From positions 108,892-172,891 of the forward strand of contig NZ_JAECRZ010000003.1 in NCBI RefSeq assembly GCF_016019955.1: a DNA stretch of 64,000 nucleotides, read 5' to 3'. The notes under the pieces are model-generated. The model ran no database searches. It was not told the DNA's origin and worked only from the letters and a program-made list of their open reading frames with translations. Made by a program: the position numbers and the translations under genes. Every line of letters begins with the position of its first letter. Within the stretch, counting starts at the first letter, position 1. Origin of the DNA: Thiosulfatihalobacter marinus (GTDB lineage: Bacteria; Pseudomonadota; Alphaproteobacteria; Rhodobacterales; Rhodobacteraceae). This document shows, one piece after another, positions 27,478-36,710 of the stretch.

Positions 27478-28787
27478 TTTTCCGGGAACCCGCCCTTCAG
27501 TTCGACCACGCGATGCGGATAGGGGATCTGGATGTCATGTTCTTTCAATGCGTTCCAGATCAGAAACAGCACATCCGACATGAACTTGTTCTTGCCGTCA
27601 TCAATCCCTTCCACCCAGAATTCCACCGCGAAATCCACGCCGCTTTCGCCAAAGCCGCGCAGTTCGCAATCGGGTGGAAACGGCGCGTCCAGAACGCCGG
27701 GATGCCGGGCCACCGCCGCCTCGACAATATCGGGCACAAGGTTGATATCCGTGTCATAGCTTACCGAAAACGGCGCCTCGTAGCGGTTGGCGCTGCCCTG
27801 GTCAGAGTAATTCACCACCCGCGTGGTGATGAAATCCTCGTTGGGCACCACGATCCAGCGCCCATCATAGGTCTCCAGAATTGTGGCGCGCGCGGTCATC
27901 TTCACGATGGTGCCCGCCTCGCCCCCGTCCAGCTCGACATAATCGCCCACCGTGGCCTGCCCTTCCAACAGCAGGATCACCCCCGAGATGAAATTCGACG
28001 CGATCTTTTGCAGGCCAAAGCCAAGCCCCACGCCGATTACCCCGGTCAGCACCGCCAGCGAGGTCAGCGAAATGCCCATGATGTTCATCACCAACAGGAA
28101 GGCGATGCCGAAAATGGCAATCTCGATCGCCTTGGCGGCCAGTTCGCGCATGGCCGGGCGCATGTCTTCCTGTTTCTTGATGAACTGCGTGGACTGGTCA
28201 TTCGACCAGCGGCCCAGCCAGAAAATCGCCCCCCCCACGATCAGAAAGCGGATCGCGAACATCAACGAAAAGGACAGGTTGCCCAGCGGCACGATGGTTT
28301 CGTCCAGCTTCTGCATCGCCGGATCCAGCAGCCCCACGGCATAAAGCGCGGCCACGGGGATCAGCACATATCGCCCCAGCACCTTCATCATCGGATCGGC
28401 GATGATCTCGCGCACCAGGATGCGCACCGCCAGGAACAGGAACACCCGCTTGCCAAAGGCGATCACCGCGCCCGATCCGAACAGGGACCGGGTGACGCTT
28501 TCGCCGATGCCGGTAAAGACCCAGGCCAGCAGGGGCAGCATCAGCGGCACGAAGATCAGCACGAAACGGCGCGCGCGCGCCAGCGGGCCATCCTGCGCCC
28601 CGGCCGGGGTCAGCAAACGGGTGGCCAGCGGGCGCAACCGTTTCGTGGCCACCAGCGCCAAAAGATAGGCCACCACCAGCAGGGCGAATTGCGACCAGGC
28701 GGCGGGGCTTATCAGCCATCCTTCCGCGCTTTCCCACAGGCGCGCGCCCTCGCTCAGCGCCTGGTCCAGAATCTCGGTTGTTTCCAT
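27474..28787 (-). CDS. MscS-family mechanosensitive channel
   Basis: A protein of 437 residues. I chose the ATG at 28787 (METTEILDQ); the upstream frame is a shadow of the divergent HNH gene. Several N-terminal membrane helices lead to the pore helix and beta domain: LTGVIGVGLGFGLQKIASNF, then ILLLEGQATVGDYVEL, VPNEDFITTRVVNYS and a C-terminal alpha/beta cage domain. It should open under membrane tension and release solutes on osmotic downshift. It is the first gene of a two-gene operon with the flavoprotein. Confidence 0.93.
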   Translation of the reverse strand: METTEILDQALSEGARLWESAEGWLISPAAWSQFALLVVAYLLALVATKRLRPLATRLLTPAGAQDGPLARARRFVLIFVPLMLPLLAWVFTGIGESVTRSLFGSGAVIAFGKRVFLFLAVRILVREIIADPMMKVLGRYVLIPVAALYAVGLLDPAMQKLDETIVPLGNLSFSLMFAIRFLIVGGAIFWLGRWSNDQSTQFIKKQEDMRPAMRELAAKAIEIAIFGIAFLLVMNIMGISLTSLAVLTGVIGVGLGFGLQKIASNFISGVILLLEGQATVGDYVELDGGEAGTIVKMTARATILETYDGRWIVVPNEDFITTRVVNYSDQGSANRYEAPFSVSYDTDINLVPDIVEAAVARHPGVLDAPFPPDCELRGFGESGVDFAVEFWVEGIDDGKNKFMSDVLFLIWNALKEHDIQIPYPHRVVELKGGFPEK

Positions 28788-28823
28788 GCGACCCTCACCC
28801 ACATACTCATGACAGGAAACCTC

Positions 28824-29153
28824 ATGCCCGCGCCCTTGGCCAGACACAACCGGGAAAAGCCCGTGTCCGATCCCCTCTGCCCGCTCTGCGGCCGCCCCAT
28901 TCCGCCTGACGTGCCACAAAGCCAGCACCACCTTGTGCCCCGGCTCAAGGGCGGCAAGGGCGGGCCAACCGTGCTTTTGCACCACATCTGCCACAAGGAA
29001 ATCCACGCCACGCTTTCCGAGGCAGACCTGGCCCGCGACTATGCCACGCCCGAGGCCCTGCGCGCCCATCCCCGGCTTGCCAAATTCATCCGCTGGGTCG
29101 CCAAACGCCCACCCGAATTCCTGTCAAGAACCACGGGCCGGCGGCGGCGGTAA
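28824..29153 (+). CDS. HNH endonuclease-like protein
   Basis: A protein of 109 residues from the ATG at 28824, which has AGGAAAC 5 bases upstream; a GTG at 28863 would give 96 residues. It has CPLCGRPIPPD, then HHLVPRLKGGKGGP and LHHICHKEIHA, the Cys pair and His residues of a compact HNH nuclease. The protein has only this domain. It is not next to a restriction system or prophage, so a housekeeping or nuclease role in repair is possible but unproven. A long open frame upstream on this strand is antisense to the MscS gene and was not used. Confidence 0.82.
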   Translation: MPAPLARHNREKPVSDPLCPLCGRPIPPDVPQSQHHLVPRLKGGKGGPTVLLHHICHKEIHATLSEADLARDYATPEALRAHPRLAKFIRWVAKRPPEFLSRTTGRRRR

Positions 29154-29224
29154 GAACCCCGTATCCAGGGCCGGGTTTTCCGCGTAACCTGATGCGGATC
29201 GCCTGTGTTTGGGAAACCCGCGCC

Positions 29225-30424
29225 ATGCAGACACGCCCCGAAATCACGGCCGCTGTCGTTGCGGGCTGTCTCGTCGCCTTCATCAGCTTCGGCTTTGCCG
29301 CCACCTTCGGCGTATTCCTGCGCCCGATGTCGCAAGAGCTTGGATGGGGACGCGAGGTGTTTTCGCTGTCGATGGCAATCCAGGCCCTGTGCTGGGGCCT
29401 GACCCAGCCCCTCGCCGGCATGGTCGCCGACCGCCATGGCACCGCCCGCGTGCTCGGGTTTGGCGCGGTGGTGGCGGCGCTTGGGTTCTTCCTGCGCGGC
29501 ACCGTGATCGACCCCGCCATCTTTGTCGCCTCGGGCGTGATCGTCGGGATCGGAACCGGCGCCTGCTCGTTCCCGGTGGTGATCATCGCGCTGGGCAAAG
29601 TCGTCACCCCGCAACAACGCAGCTTCGTGCTTGGCCTTGGCACCGCCGCCGCCTCGACCGGCATGTTCGTGGCCGCGCCGCTTTCGGCGCTGTTCCTGCG
29701 CGTGGTCGGATGGCAAAGCGCGATCCTGCTCATCGCGGCCAGTTTCCTGTTGATCCTTCCGGCGCTGGTGTTCATCGCGCGGGTGTCGCAGCCCACGGCG
29801 GCCGGGGCCGGGGCCGCCGGGTTCGGCCATGCGCTGCGCACCGCCTTTGGCGACCGCGCCTTCGTGCTGCTGTTCTTCGGCTTCTTCGTCTGCGGCTTCC
29901 ATGTCGCCTTTATCCAGACCCACCTGCCGGCCTATATCGCCGACCGGGGGCTGGCCCCGGCCATCGGCGCCTGGTCGCTGGCGCTCATCGGGCTGTTCAA
30001 CATCGCCGGGTCTTTCCTTTCGGGCTGGTCCGGCCAGCGTCACTCCAAGAAAACCGTGCTGGCGGGTATCTATGCCGCGCGGGCGGTGATCATCGCGGCC
30101 TTCATCCTGATCCCGCTCACGCCAGCCAATGTCTACCTGTTCTCCGCCGCGATGGGGCTGCTCTGGCTTTCGACCGTGCCTTTGACCACCGGGCTGGTCG
30201 CACAAACGCAAGGTCTGCGCTTTCTGTCCACGCTGGCCGGTCTGGTGTTCTTCAGCCACCAGACCGGCGCCTTCATCGGCGCCTGGCTGGGCGGACGGAT
30301 CTACGACGCGACCGGGGACTACACCGCGATGTGGTGGGCCGCGGTTGCGCTGGGGCTGCTGGCGACGCTGATCCACCTGCCGATCCGCGAATCCCCCGGG
30401 CCGCTGGCGCAGTCCGACCCATAG
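29225..30424 (+). CDS. MFS transporter
   Basis: A protein of 399 residues with 12 predicted membrane helices. The loop between helices 2 and 3 reads GMVADRHGTARVLGFG, the major facilitator motif. The helices are rich in Gly and Ala, and FGVFLRPMSQELGWGRE resembles the oxalate/monocarboxylate-type subfamily (MFS_1). The substrate is unknown. I chose the ATG at 29225 (MQTRPEITAAV); an ATG 33 bases upstream is also possible. It is a single gene whose 3' end faces the enoyl-CoA hydratase gene across the 11-bp repeat array. Confidence 0.88.
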   Translation: MQTRPEITAAVVAGCLVAFISFGFAATFGVFLRPMSQELGWGREVFSLSMAIQALCWGLTQPLAGMVADRHGTARVLGFGAVVAALGFFLRGTVIDPAIFVASGVIVGIGTGACSFPVVIIALGKVVTPQQRSFVLGLGTAAASTGMFVAAPLSALFLRVVGWQSAILLIAASFLLILPALVFIARVSQPTAAGAGAAGFGHALRTAFGDRAFVLLFFGFFVCGFHVAFIQTHLPAYIADRGLAPAIGAWSLALIGLFNIAGSFLSGWSGQRHSKKTVLAGIYAARAVIIAAFILIPLTPANVYLFSAAMGLLWLSTVPLTTGLVAQTQGLRFLSTLAGLVFFSHQTGAFIGAWLGGRIYDATGDYTAMWWAAVALGLLATLIHLPIRESPGPLAQSDP

Positions 30425-30482
30425 GTTGCCAGGCCCTCTATCCGCCGCTCGCGCCTTTTAAGCCCCGGTTTCACGATATTGC

Positions 30483-30563
30483 ACCGACGCAATGCCGACA
30501 CGATACCGACGTTATGCCGACACGGGGTTTTCCCGCGATTTCAGCCTGTTAATCCATGATTCG
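30483..30563 (+). repeat. 11-bp-period tandem array with conserved flank, copy 1
   Basis: Four successive 11-base units, ACCGACGCAAT, GCCGACACGAT, ACCGACGTTAT and GCCGACACGGG (30483-30526), then a CGCGATTTC block and GTTAATCCATGATTCG (30548-30563), which contains a GANTC methylation site. A second copy lies at 57136-57215 in the opposite orientation with the same array-to-flank spacing. Both copies lie between convergent genes. No hairpin or coding potential explains the period. Confidence 0.85.
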
Positions 30564-30612
30564 CCCCGCATCCGTTGCGCGGTGAAAAACGGCGCGTTAG
30601 GCACTTGGCAAC

Positions 30613-31224
30613 CTATCGGCACAGCGCCTTGATGCCCCTCGCGACGCCCGGATCGGCGGCCAGCGTGTCGGCGGCAATCTCGCGCGCCGCCTCCAGCAGC
30701 GTCTCGCGCTCCACGATCCGGTCCACCAGCCCGAACCCCAGCGCCTCCTCGGCGTTCAGCTTTTGTCCCCCCATCAGGACCAGCCGGGTGCGCGCCGGCC
30801 CGATCAGCGCCGCCATCCGCGCCGGATCAGAGGGTTGTGGCAAAAACCCAAGTTTCATAACGGGATAGAAGAACTTCGCCCCCGGCACCGCCAGCCGGAT
30901 ATCACAGGCCAGCGCCATGCCCATGGCGCCCCCGGCCAGGGTTCCGTTCAGCGCCGCGATGGTCAGGCCCGGCAGCGCCGCGATGGCGCCTGACAGCCGT
31001 TCCCAAACGTCGCTCCCGGCCAGTCCGGCGCGCGCCTCGTCCAGGTCGGCGCCGGCGGAAAACACTTTGCCCGCACCGGTCAGGATCAGCACCCGCGCCT
31101 CTTGCGCGCCCTCGGCGATCCCGGCCAGCTCGCTCAGCATGTCATGGGTCAGGGAATTGGCCTTGTCGGGCCGGTTGATCGTCACGATCCAAAGCCCGTC
31201 CGCACCCTTGACCAGATCGATCAT
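30613..31224 (-). CDS. Enoyl-CoA hydratase/isomerase family protein
   Basis: A protein of 203 residues of the crotonase fold: VTINRPDKANSLTHDML near the start, GAGKVFSAGADLDEA and NGTLAGGAMGMALACDIRLA, the oxyanion-hole signature. It is shorter than typical hydratases (about 260) and lacks most of the C-terminal helices. One of the two catalytic Glu residues is not obvious, so hydratase activity is uncertain. Its ATG overlaps the stop of the SDR gene (ATGA), suggesting a small acyl-CoA or alcohol pathway. Confidence 0.88.
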   Translation of the reverse strand: MIDLVKGADGLWIVTINRPDKANSLTHDMLSELAGIAEGAQEARVLILTGAGKVFSAGADLDEARAGLAGSDVWERLSGAIAALPGLTIAALNGTLAGGAMGMALACDIRLAVPGAKFFYPVMKLGFLPQPSDPARMAALIGPARTRLVLMGGQKLNAEEALGFGLVDRIVERETLLEAAREIAADTLAADPGVARGIKALCR

Positions 31225-31973
31225 ATCAGACCAACCTTCCTCCTAATCCCTTCATCTCTCAGGGAAATTTCATCCCCAAGCCAGGCATCGGCCTCGGCGC
31301 CACACATCCACATCAGGCATTTTGCGGGCCACTCGGGCGGCACGTGATCCGACCAGTCAAGCTGGCTTACCGGGTTGATCCCGCTGGCCTTGATCTCGCG
31401 CTGCATCTGGGTTGCGACGGTTCCGGGCGACAACCCGATTGCGCGAATGCCCTTGTCGCGCGCTTCCTTGTCGACACAGCGGGTCAGCATGGCCACCGCG
31501 GCCTTGGACGCACAGTAATGGCTCCATGCCTCGACCGGGCCATGCGCGGCGCCGGAACTGATGGTCAGGATGCTGCCGCCCCCGGCCTGTTCCATCACCG
31601 GCATCGCGGCGCGCATCCCGTGGTAGACGCCCTTCAGATTGATATCGATCACCCGCCCCCAATCGGCCGGAACCGATTGATCCAGATGGGAAATCGGCTC
31701 CACCACACCGGCATTGTTGATCAGGATGTCCAATCCGCCAAAGGCCGCCACGGCCTTCTCTACCGCTCCGGCCACCTGGCCGTAATCGGCCACGTCCACC
31801 GGTATGGCCAGCGCGCCGGGGCCGATCTCCTCGGCGATCCGCCCGATCGCATCACCGCACCGTGCGGTCAGCACCACATTTGCGCCCGCCTCGGCAAAAA
31901 GCCGGGCCGCACTTTCGCCGATCCCCCGGCTGGCGCCCGTGATCAAAACCGTCTTTCCGGAAACGTCCGCCAT
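31221..31973 (-). CDS. Short-chain dehydrogenase/reductase
   Basis: A protein of 250 residues, classical SDR. The cofactor motif TGASRGIG is at 12-19, NNAG at 86-89, and the catalytic Ser140, Tyr153 and Lys157 (SHYCASK) are all present. I chose the ATG at 31973 because GGAGG lies 6 bases upstream on this strand. NAD(P)H-linked oxidation or reduction of a hydroxyl/keto substrate is certain in type, not in identity. The next gene is the short enoyl-CoA hydratase. Confidence 0.94.
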   Translation of the reverse strand: MADVSGKTVLITGASRGIGESAARLFAEAGANVVLTARCGDAIGRIAEEIGPGALAIPVDVADYGQVAGAVEKAVAAFGGLDILINNAGVVEPISHLDQSVPADWGRVIDINLKGVYHGMRAAMPVMEQAGGGSILTISSGAAHGPVEAWSHYCASKAAVAMLTRCVDKEARDKGIRAIGLSPGTVATQMQREIKASGINPVSQLDWSDHVPPEWPAKCLMWMCGAEADAWLGDEISLRDEGIRRKVGLI

Positions 31974-32101
31974 ATCATCCTCCACGCGCATGTTTCGCCC
32001 ACAGGTAATCGCCAACTGCCCGGTGGTCCACCCCCTTGGCCCTTGACCCTACCGCGGCATCGTCAGAAGCTGTCCGGGATGATTTGAAGAGGGATGTCCC
32101 A

Positions 32102-33604
32102 ATGAATTGCGCTGCTCGAATTGCCAGTTCCGGCCTGTTGGCTTCGTTTTTGCTATCAACCACCGCGCTCGCCGAAGTCAGCGCGCGCGATGTCTGGGAA
32201 AGCTGGCGCGGCTATCTCGGCGGCTTTGGATACGATATTTCCGCGTCGGAACAAACAGTTGGCAATACGCTCACTGTTTCGGACGTTACCCTCGGCCTGC
32301 CCCTGCCCGAGGACGAAGGCAGCGTTTCCGTGACCATGGGCGATCTGAAATTCGTCGAAATTGGCGATGGTACCGTGGCGATCGTCATGGCCGACAAGAT
32401 GCCCATGCAGATCAACACCCGGGCCGATGACGAAACAGTCGATATCTCGCTTCTGTTCAGCCACGCCAATCTCAGCACCATCGTATCGGGCACGCCCGAG
32501 GAAATGACCTATGCCTACAACGCCGCCGAAATCGGCGTCGACCTGGAAAAGATCGTTGTCAACGGCGCGGAAATTCCTGATCTGGTTGCCAACGCAATCC
32601 TGGCCGGGATCCTTGGCACCTCCACCATGTCCGTCGGCGAAACCGTTGCCACGACACAGAAAATGAGTGTCGACAGCCTGACTTACACGTTTCAGGGCAC
32701 CGATCCCGCAGGCAGCGGCGAGATTGACATGCAAGGCAGCGCATCCGGTATCGAGATCGACGCCGACGCCGTGATCCCGCTGGGTGATTACGCCGATGAC
32801 CCGGCGGCATTGTTCACGGCCGGCTTTGACATCGCAGGCAGCTATTCGTTGCAAGCATCCGAATTTGATCTGACGTTCGTGGACGAGGGCGCGCCGGGCA
32901 GCGTTTCCTCCACATCCGGCGGCGGCTCGGTTGCACTTCAGATGAATGACAGCGTTCTGGCCTATGGCGGCGGAATCTCGGATGTGCAAATCAGCGCCAT
33001 GGGGCCCGACATTCCGCTTCCCATCGATATCAGTTTTGGCGAACTGGCCTTCGGGTTTGAAATGCCGCTCATGGCCGACGAGGCTCCCCAGGACTTCGCC
33101 CTCAACCTGACCGTTGCCGATCTGGGCGTGTCGGAAATGATCTGGGGCATGTTCGATCCCGGACAGGTTCTTCCGCAAGACCCGGCCACCCTGATCGTCG
33201 AACTGATGGGCAAGGCGACCGTGTTCACCGACATCATGACGCTGGACGAGGACTCTGACGAAATTCCCGGCGAGTTGAACGCGCTGACGCTGAAGGATCT
33301 GCAATTGCGATTTGCCGGGGCCAGCGTGACGGGCAAGGGCGATTTCGTTTTTGACAATTCGGACATGCAAAGCTTTGACGGCCTGCCCCGTCCCGAAGGC
33401 GCCCTGGATCTCAACATCACCGGACTCAACGGGCTGTTGGACAAGCTTGTTCAGATGGGTCTTGTGCCCGAAGAACAGGTCATGGGCGCGCGCATGATGC
33501 TTAGCATGTTCTCGGTGCCCGGTGACGGCGAGGACACGCTGAATTCGCGTATCGAGGTCAACGAGCAGGGCCATGTTCTGGCCAATGGTCAACGCCTGAA
33601 ATAG
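32102..33604 (+). CDS. DUF2125 secreted protein
   Basis: A protein of 500 residues with a signal peptide cleaved after Ala24 (TALA-EVSARD). The rest is beta-rich and acidic, with repeated patterns such as VTLGLPLPEDEG, ISFGELAFGFEMPL and a C-terminal helix before VPGDGEDTLNSRIEVN. This fits DUF2125, periplasmic or outer-membrane proteins found mainly in alphaproteobacteria, whose function is unknown. It is a single gene followed by an intrinsic terminator. Confidence 0.85.
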   Translation: MNCAARIASSGLLASFLLSTTALAEVSARDVWESWRGYLGGFGYDISASEQTVGNTLTVSDVTLGLPLPEDEGSVSVTMGDLKFVEIGDGTVAIVMADKMPMQINTRADDETVDISLLFSHANLSTIVSGTPEEMTYAYNAAEIGVDLEKIVVNGAEIPDLVANAILAGILGTSTMSVGETVATTQKMSVDSLTYTFQGTDPAGSGEIDMQGSASGIEIDADAVIPLGDYADDPAALFTAGFDIAGSYSLQASEFDLTFVDEGAPGSVSSTSGGGSVALQMNDSVLAYGGGISDVQISAMGPDIPLPIDISFGELAFGFEMPLMADEAPQDFALNLTVADLGVSEMIWGMFDPGQVLPQDPATLIVELMGKATVFTDIMTLDEDSDEIPGELNALTLKDLQLRFAGASVTGKGDFVFDNSDMQSFDGLPRPEGALDLNITGLNGLLDKLVQMGLVPEEQVMGARMMLSMFSVPGDGEDTLNSRIEVNEQGHVLANGQRLK

Positions 33605-33625
33605 GTGGCCGGCCCACCGGTCACG

Positions 33626-33650
33626 GGGTCGCCTGCGGGCGGCCCTTTTT
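33626..33650 (+). terminator. Intrinsic terminator after the DUF2125 gene
   Basis: An 8-bp stem with one G-U pair (GGGTCGCC/GGCGGCCC, 33626-33633 and 33638-33645, loop TGCG) followed directly by TTTTT (33646-33650). Confidence 0.85.
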
Positions 33651-33724
33651 CATGGCACGCCATGACAGGCTTGCGCCGGGGCCTGCCGCGGTCTACCTCA
33701 GGCCAAACGACTTACGGGAACGTC

Positions 33725-35071
33725 ATGAGACAGGATATTGAACTTCTCGCGCACCGCCTGCTGGACGCCGCCAGGGCTGCGGGGGCCGACGCCGCGGATT
33801 CTATCGTGATGCAGGGCACCTCGCTGTCCATTGATGTGCGCGCGGGCCGGTTGGAACAGGCGGACAGATCCGAGGGGCTGGATCTGGGCCTGAGGGTTCT
33901 CGTGGGGCAGCGGCAGGCAAACGTATCGGTATCCGACGCGCGCGACGCCACACTTGTCGCCATGGCCGAACGCGCGGTTGCCATGGCGCGCGAAGCGCCC
34001 GAGGATGACTGCATCGGATTGGCCGACCCGGCGCAACTGGCCAGCGGCTGGGATCTGGACGCACTGGAACTTGCCGATCCGACAGCCGAACCGGACCCGG
34101 CCGCGCTGCAAGCCGATGCGCTTGCCGCCGAAGCCGCCGCCATGGCGGTTTCCGGCGTCACGCAGGTTCAATCCGCCACCGCCGGGTATAGCCGCACACA
34201 GGTGCATCTTGCCGCAACCAACGGGTTTTCCGGTGGGTATTCACGTTCTTCGCGGGCCACCTATTGTACTGCCATCGCGGGCACCGGCGACAGTATGGAG
34301 CGCGATTACGACGGCGACAGCCGGGTGTTTCAGGCCGATCTGCGCAGCCCGCAGGACATCGGCACCACGGCCGGGGCCCGTGCGGTGGAACGGCTGGCCG
34401 CGCGAAAGCCCGTCACCGGCACCTTTCCTGTCCTGTTCGACGAACGCATTTCCTCTTCTCTGGTCGGGCATCTTCTGGTGGCCGCCAACGGCGCCATGGT
34501 GGCGCGCGGATCGTCCTGGCTGCGCGACCGGCTGGGCCAGCCAGTGCTTCCCGATGGGCTCTCTCTGATCGAAGACCCGCACCGCCCGCGCGTTGGCGCC
34601 TCGCGTCCCTTCGATGCCGAGGGCCTGCCGACGCGCTGCCGCAACATCGTGGAAAACGGTGTCCTGACAGGCTGGACGCTGGATCTTGCCAATGGGCGCA
34701 AGCTGGGTATGCCCTCAACCGCCAACGCCGCGCGTGGCGTCGCCGGACCACCTTCCCCCACCGCGTGGAACATTTCCCTGACCCAGGGCAGTCACGATCG
34801 CGAAGACCTGATCCGCGACATGGGAACCGGGCTTCTGGTGACTTCCCTGATCGGCTCTACCATCAATCCCAACACTGGCGATTATTCCCGTGGCGCCGCC
34901 GGGTTCTGGGTCGAGAATGGCCGGATCTCCCACGCCGTGAACGAATGCACGATCGCGGGCAATCTGCATGACATGCTGCGCAGCATCGTTCCTGCCAACG
35001 ATGCGCGTGCGCACCTGTCCCGCGTGGTTCCATCGCTTCTTGTCGAGGGTATGACCCTTGCCGGCAGCTGA
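33725..35071 (+). CDS. pmbA: TldE/PmbA metalloprotease-family protein
   Basis: A protein of 448 residues, the TldE subunit type. Signature parts are DAADSIVMQGTSLSIDVR near the start, EGLDLGLRVLVGQR, and the C-terminal domain with STINPNTGDYSRGAAGFWVEN. TldD-TldE complexes unwind and cleave peptides, for example microcin or PQQ-type precursors; TldE itself lacks the zinc site. The gene for TldD is not in this window. The ATG at 33725 was chosen for length; the frame extends upstream into non-coding sequence. It overlaps the cysQ start by 14 bases. Confidence 0.94.
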   Translation: MRQDIELLAHRLLDAARAAGADAADSIVMQGTSLSIDVRAGRLEQADRSEGLDLGLRVLVGQRQANVSVSDARDATLVAMAERAVAMAREAPEDDCIGLADPAQLASGWDLDALELADPTAEPDPAALQADALAAEAAAMAVSGVTQVQSATAGYSRTQVHLAATNGFSGGYSRSSRATYCTAIAGTGDSMERDYDGDSRVFQADLRSPQDIGTTAGARAVERLAARKPVTGTFPVLFDERISSSLVGHLLVAANGAMVARGSSWLRDRLGQPVLPDGLSLIEDPHRPRVGASRPFDAEGLPTRCRNIVENGVLTGWTLDLANGRKLGMPSTANAARGVAGPPSPTAWNISLTQGSHDREDLIRDMGTGLLVTSLIGSTINPNTGDYSRGAAGFWVENGRISHAVNECTIAGNLHDMLRSIVPANDARAHLSRVVPSLLVEGMTLAGS

Positions 35072-35834
35072 TGATCTTCGCCTGCTGATCGACGCCGCCC
35101 AGGAGGCCGGTCGGATCGCCACCAGCTATTCCGGCCCCGAAGCCCAGGCCTGGCACAAGCCCGAGGGTGCCGGCCCCGTGACCGAGGCCGATCTGGCCGT
35201 GAACGACATGCTGGAGCGCGAGTTGCGCGCGGCGCGGCCCGATTACGGCTGGCTCAGCGAGGAATCGCTGGATGGGCGCGACCGGCTGGCGGCGGACAAG
35301 GTGTTCATTGTCGATCCCATCGACGGCACCCGCAGCTTCATCGACGGCGCGCGCACCTGGGCACATGCGTTGGCCGTTGCCGAAAAAGGCGAGGTGACAG
35401 CGGCAGTGATCTACCTGCCCCTGCGGGACATGCTGTATTCGGCGGTGCGCGGCCAGGGCGCCACGCTGAACGGCAATCCGATCCGGCCTGCAACACGTGA
35501 CCGCCTGACCGGCGCGAACCTGCTTGTCGCGCGTCCGGTGATGGAACCGCGCCACTGGAAGAACGGTGCGCCAAACGTCTTTCGCAGTTATCGCCCCTCG
35601 CTGGCCTACCGGCTCGCGCTGGTGGCCGAGGGGCGCTATGACGCGATGCTGACGATCCGGCCAACCTGGGAATGGGACGTGGCCGCCGGTGATCTGATCC
35701 TGCGCGAGGCCGGGGCGGTTACTTCGGACCGGATTGGCGCACCGCTGCGTTTCAACAATGCGGACCCGCGTGTCAAAGGCGTGGTCGCCGCCAACGCAGC
35801 GGTGCATCGCGACATCTGCGCGGCGCTGGCCTGA
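35058..35834 (+). CDS. cysQ: 3'(2'),5'-bisphosphate nucleotidase / inositol monophosphatase family
   Basis: A protein of 258 residues starting at a TTG (35058) with GAGGG 8 bases upstream, inside the pmbA end. It has the Mg-dependent phosphatase motifs: Glu68 in SEES, DPIDGTRSF (86-94) and WEWDVAAGD (204-212). The CysQ group removes the 3' phosphate of PAP from sulfate assimilation; inositol-phosphatase activity cannot be excluded from sequence. No in-frame ATG lies near the start, so a non-ATG start is required. Confidence 0.9.
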   Translation: MPAADDLRLLIDAAQEAGRIATSYSGPEAQAWHKPEGAGPVTEADLAVNDMLERELRAARPDYGWLSEESLDGRDRLAADKVFIVDPIDGTRSFIDGARTWAHALAVAEKGEVTAAVIYLPLRDMLYSAVRGQGATLNGNPIRPATRDRLTGANLLVARPVMEPRHWKNGAPNVFRSYRPSLAYRLALVAEGRYDAMLTIRPTWEWDVAAGDLILREAGAVTSDRIGAPLRFNNADPRVKGVVAANAAVHRDICAALA

Positions 35835-36572
35835 TCAGGCGCGATACCGCGCCACGAAATTCCGCAACACCAACTCGGGCGCGTGCACGTCCGCCGCGCG
35901 GCACATCGCGATCAGACGGTCGGCATCCTCTGGCGGGAAATACCCGCGGTGCTTGTAGATGTTGATCCGCACCTCGAACCCGTCGCTGTCGGCCTCGGGG
36001 TGGAACTGAGTTGCGTACACGTTGCGCCCATGACGGATCATCTGAAAGGGGCATGCCGGGGAACTGATCAGGTGAACACAGTCTTCCGGCAGATGCTGCA
36101 CCGCTTCCTTGTGGCCGACAAATGCGTCGAACCGCTCCGGCAGCCCGGCCAGAACCGGATCGGCCAGACCTGCCTCTGTCAGGGAACAGGCCGAGGTGCC
36201 GACCGGTTCGGAATACTTGTCCTTGCTGACGACACGGCCCAGATGGTGGCCCAGAATCCCGATACCGTAACAACAGCCCAGAAATGGAAAATCCCGCGCC
36301 GTAATCTCGGGCATCAGGCCCAGGACCGCCGCCTCGATCCGGGCCTCGACCGGGGTTTTCCTGTCTTCCGGGTCACTTACACAACCCGGCCCGCCCCCCA
36401 CGATCACGCCCGCATAATTCTCCAGCCTCAGGTCATCCGGCAGGGATTGCTGATCCAGCCTGATGCGATGCACGTCCGACATACTCAGCCCGCCCTTGCG
36501 CAGAATCGCCTGGAATTCGTCGTCAGAAGCCTCGGTTTCGGGGCGCAGTTGCAGGATCAGGAATGGTTTCAT
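35835..36572 (-). CDS. Class I glutamine amidotransferase-like protein
   Basis: A protein of 245 residues with a complete class I amidotransferase triad: nucleophile Cys101 in GCCYGIG, and His191 and Glu193 in ATQFHPEAD. The synthetase partner domain is absent. It resembles stand-alone gamma-glutamyl hydrolase-like or GMP synthase-like glutaminases. I chose the ATG at 36572 (MKPFLILQLRP). It interrupts the plus-strand pmbA-cysQ-DUF4170-waaA-lpxK order. Confidence 0.9.
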   Translation of the reverse strand: MKPFLILQLRPETEASDDEFQAILRKGGLSMSDVHRIRLDQQSLPDDLRLENYAGVIVGGGPGCVSDPEDRKTPVEARIEAAVLGLMPEITARDFPFLGCCYGIGILGHHLGRVVSKDKYSEPVGTSACSLTEAGLADPVLAGLPERFDAFVGHKEAVQHLPEDCVHLISSPACPFQMIRHGRNVYATQFHPEADSDGFEVRINIYKHRGYFPPEDADRLIAMCRAADVHAPELVLRNFVARYRA

Positions 36573-36710
36573 GGCGGCATGTTCCGAATTGGCGTTGCCC
36601 GTGGTTGCCCGATCGGCGCACATGCGTCAACCGGGCATCGGTCAAAGCCTTGAGGCGGCGGCGCAACAGGCATAGGTTGCCCCCGAAACGCACAGCTTTG
36701 GAGCCCCCGC

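Noticed and set aside
27513-28808. A long plus-strand extension in front of the HNH protein
   Set aside because: It is antisense to the MscS gene, very His-, Gln- and Arg-rich and without homology. The HNH domain starts only after 28824, where a good ribosome site is found.
30483-30526. Possible CRISPR or plasmid-like iteron reading of the 11-bp array
   Set aside because: There are no unique spacers, the units touch each other, no cas genes or rep gene are nearby, and the units are too short for CRISPR repeats.
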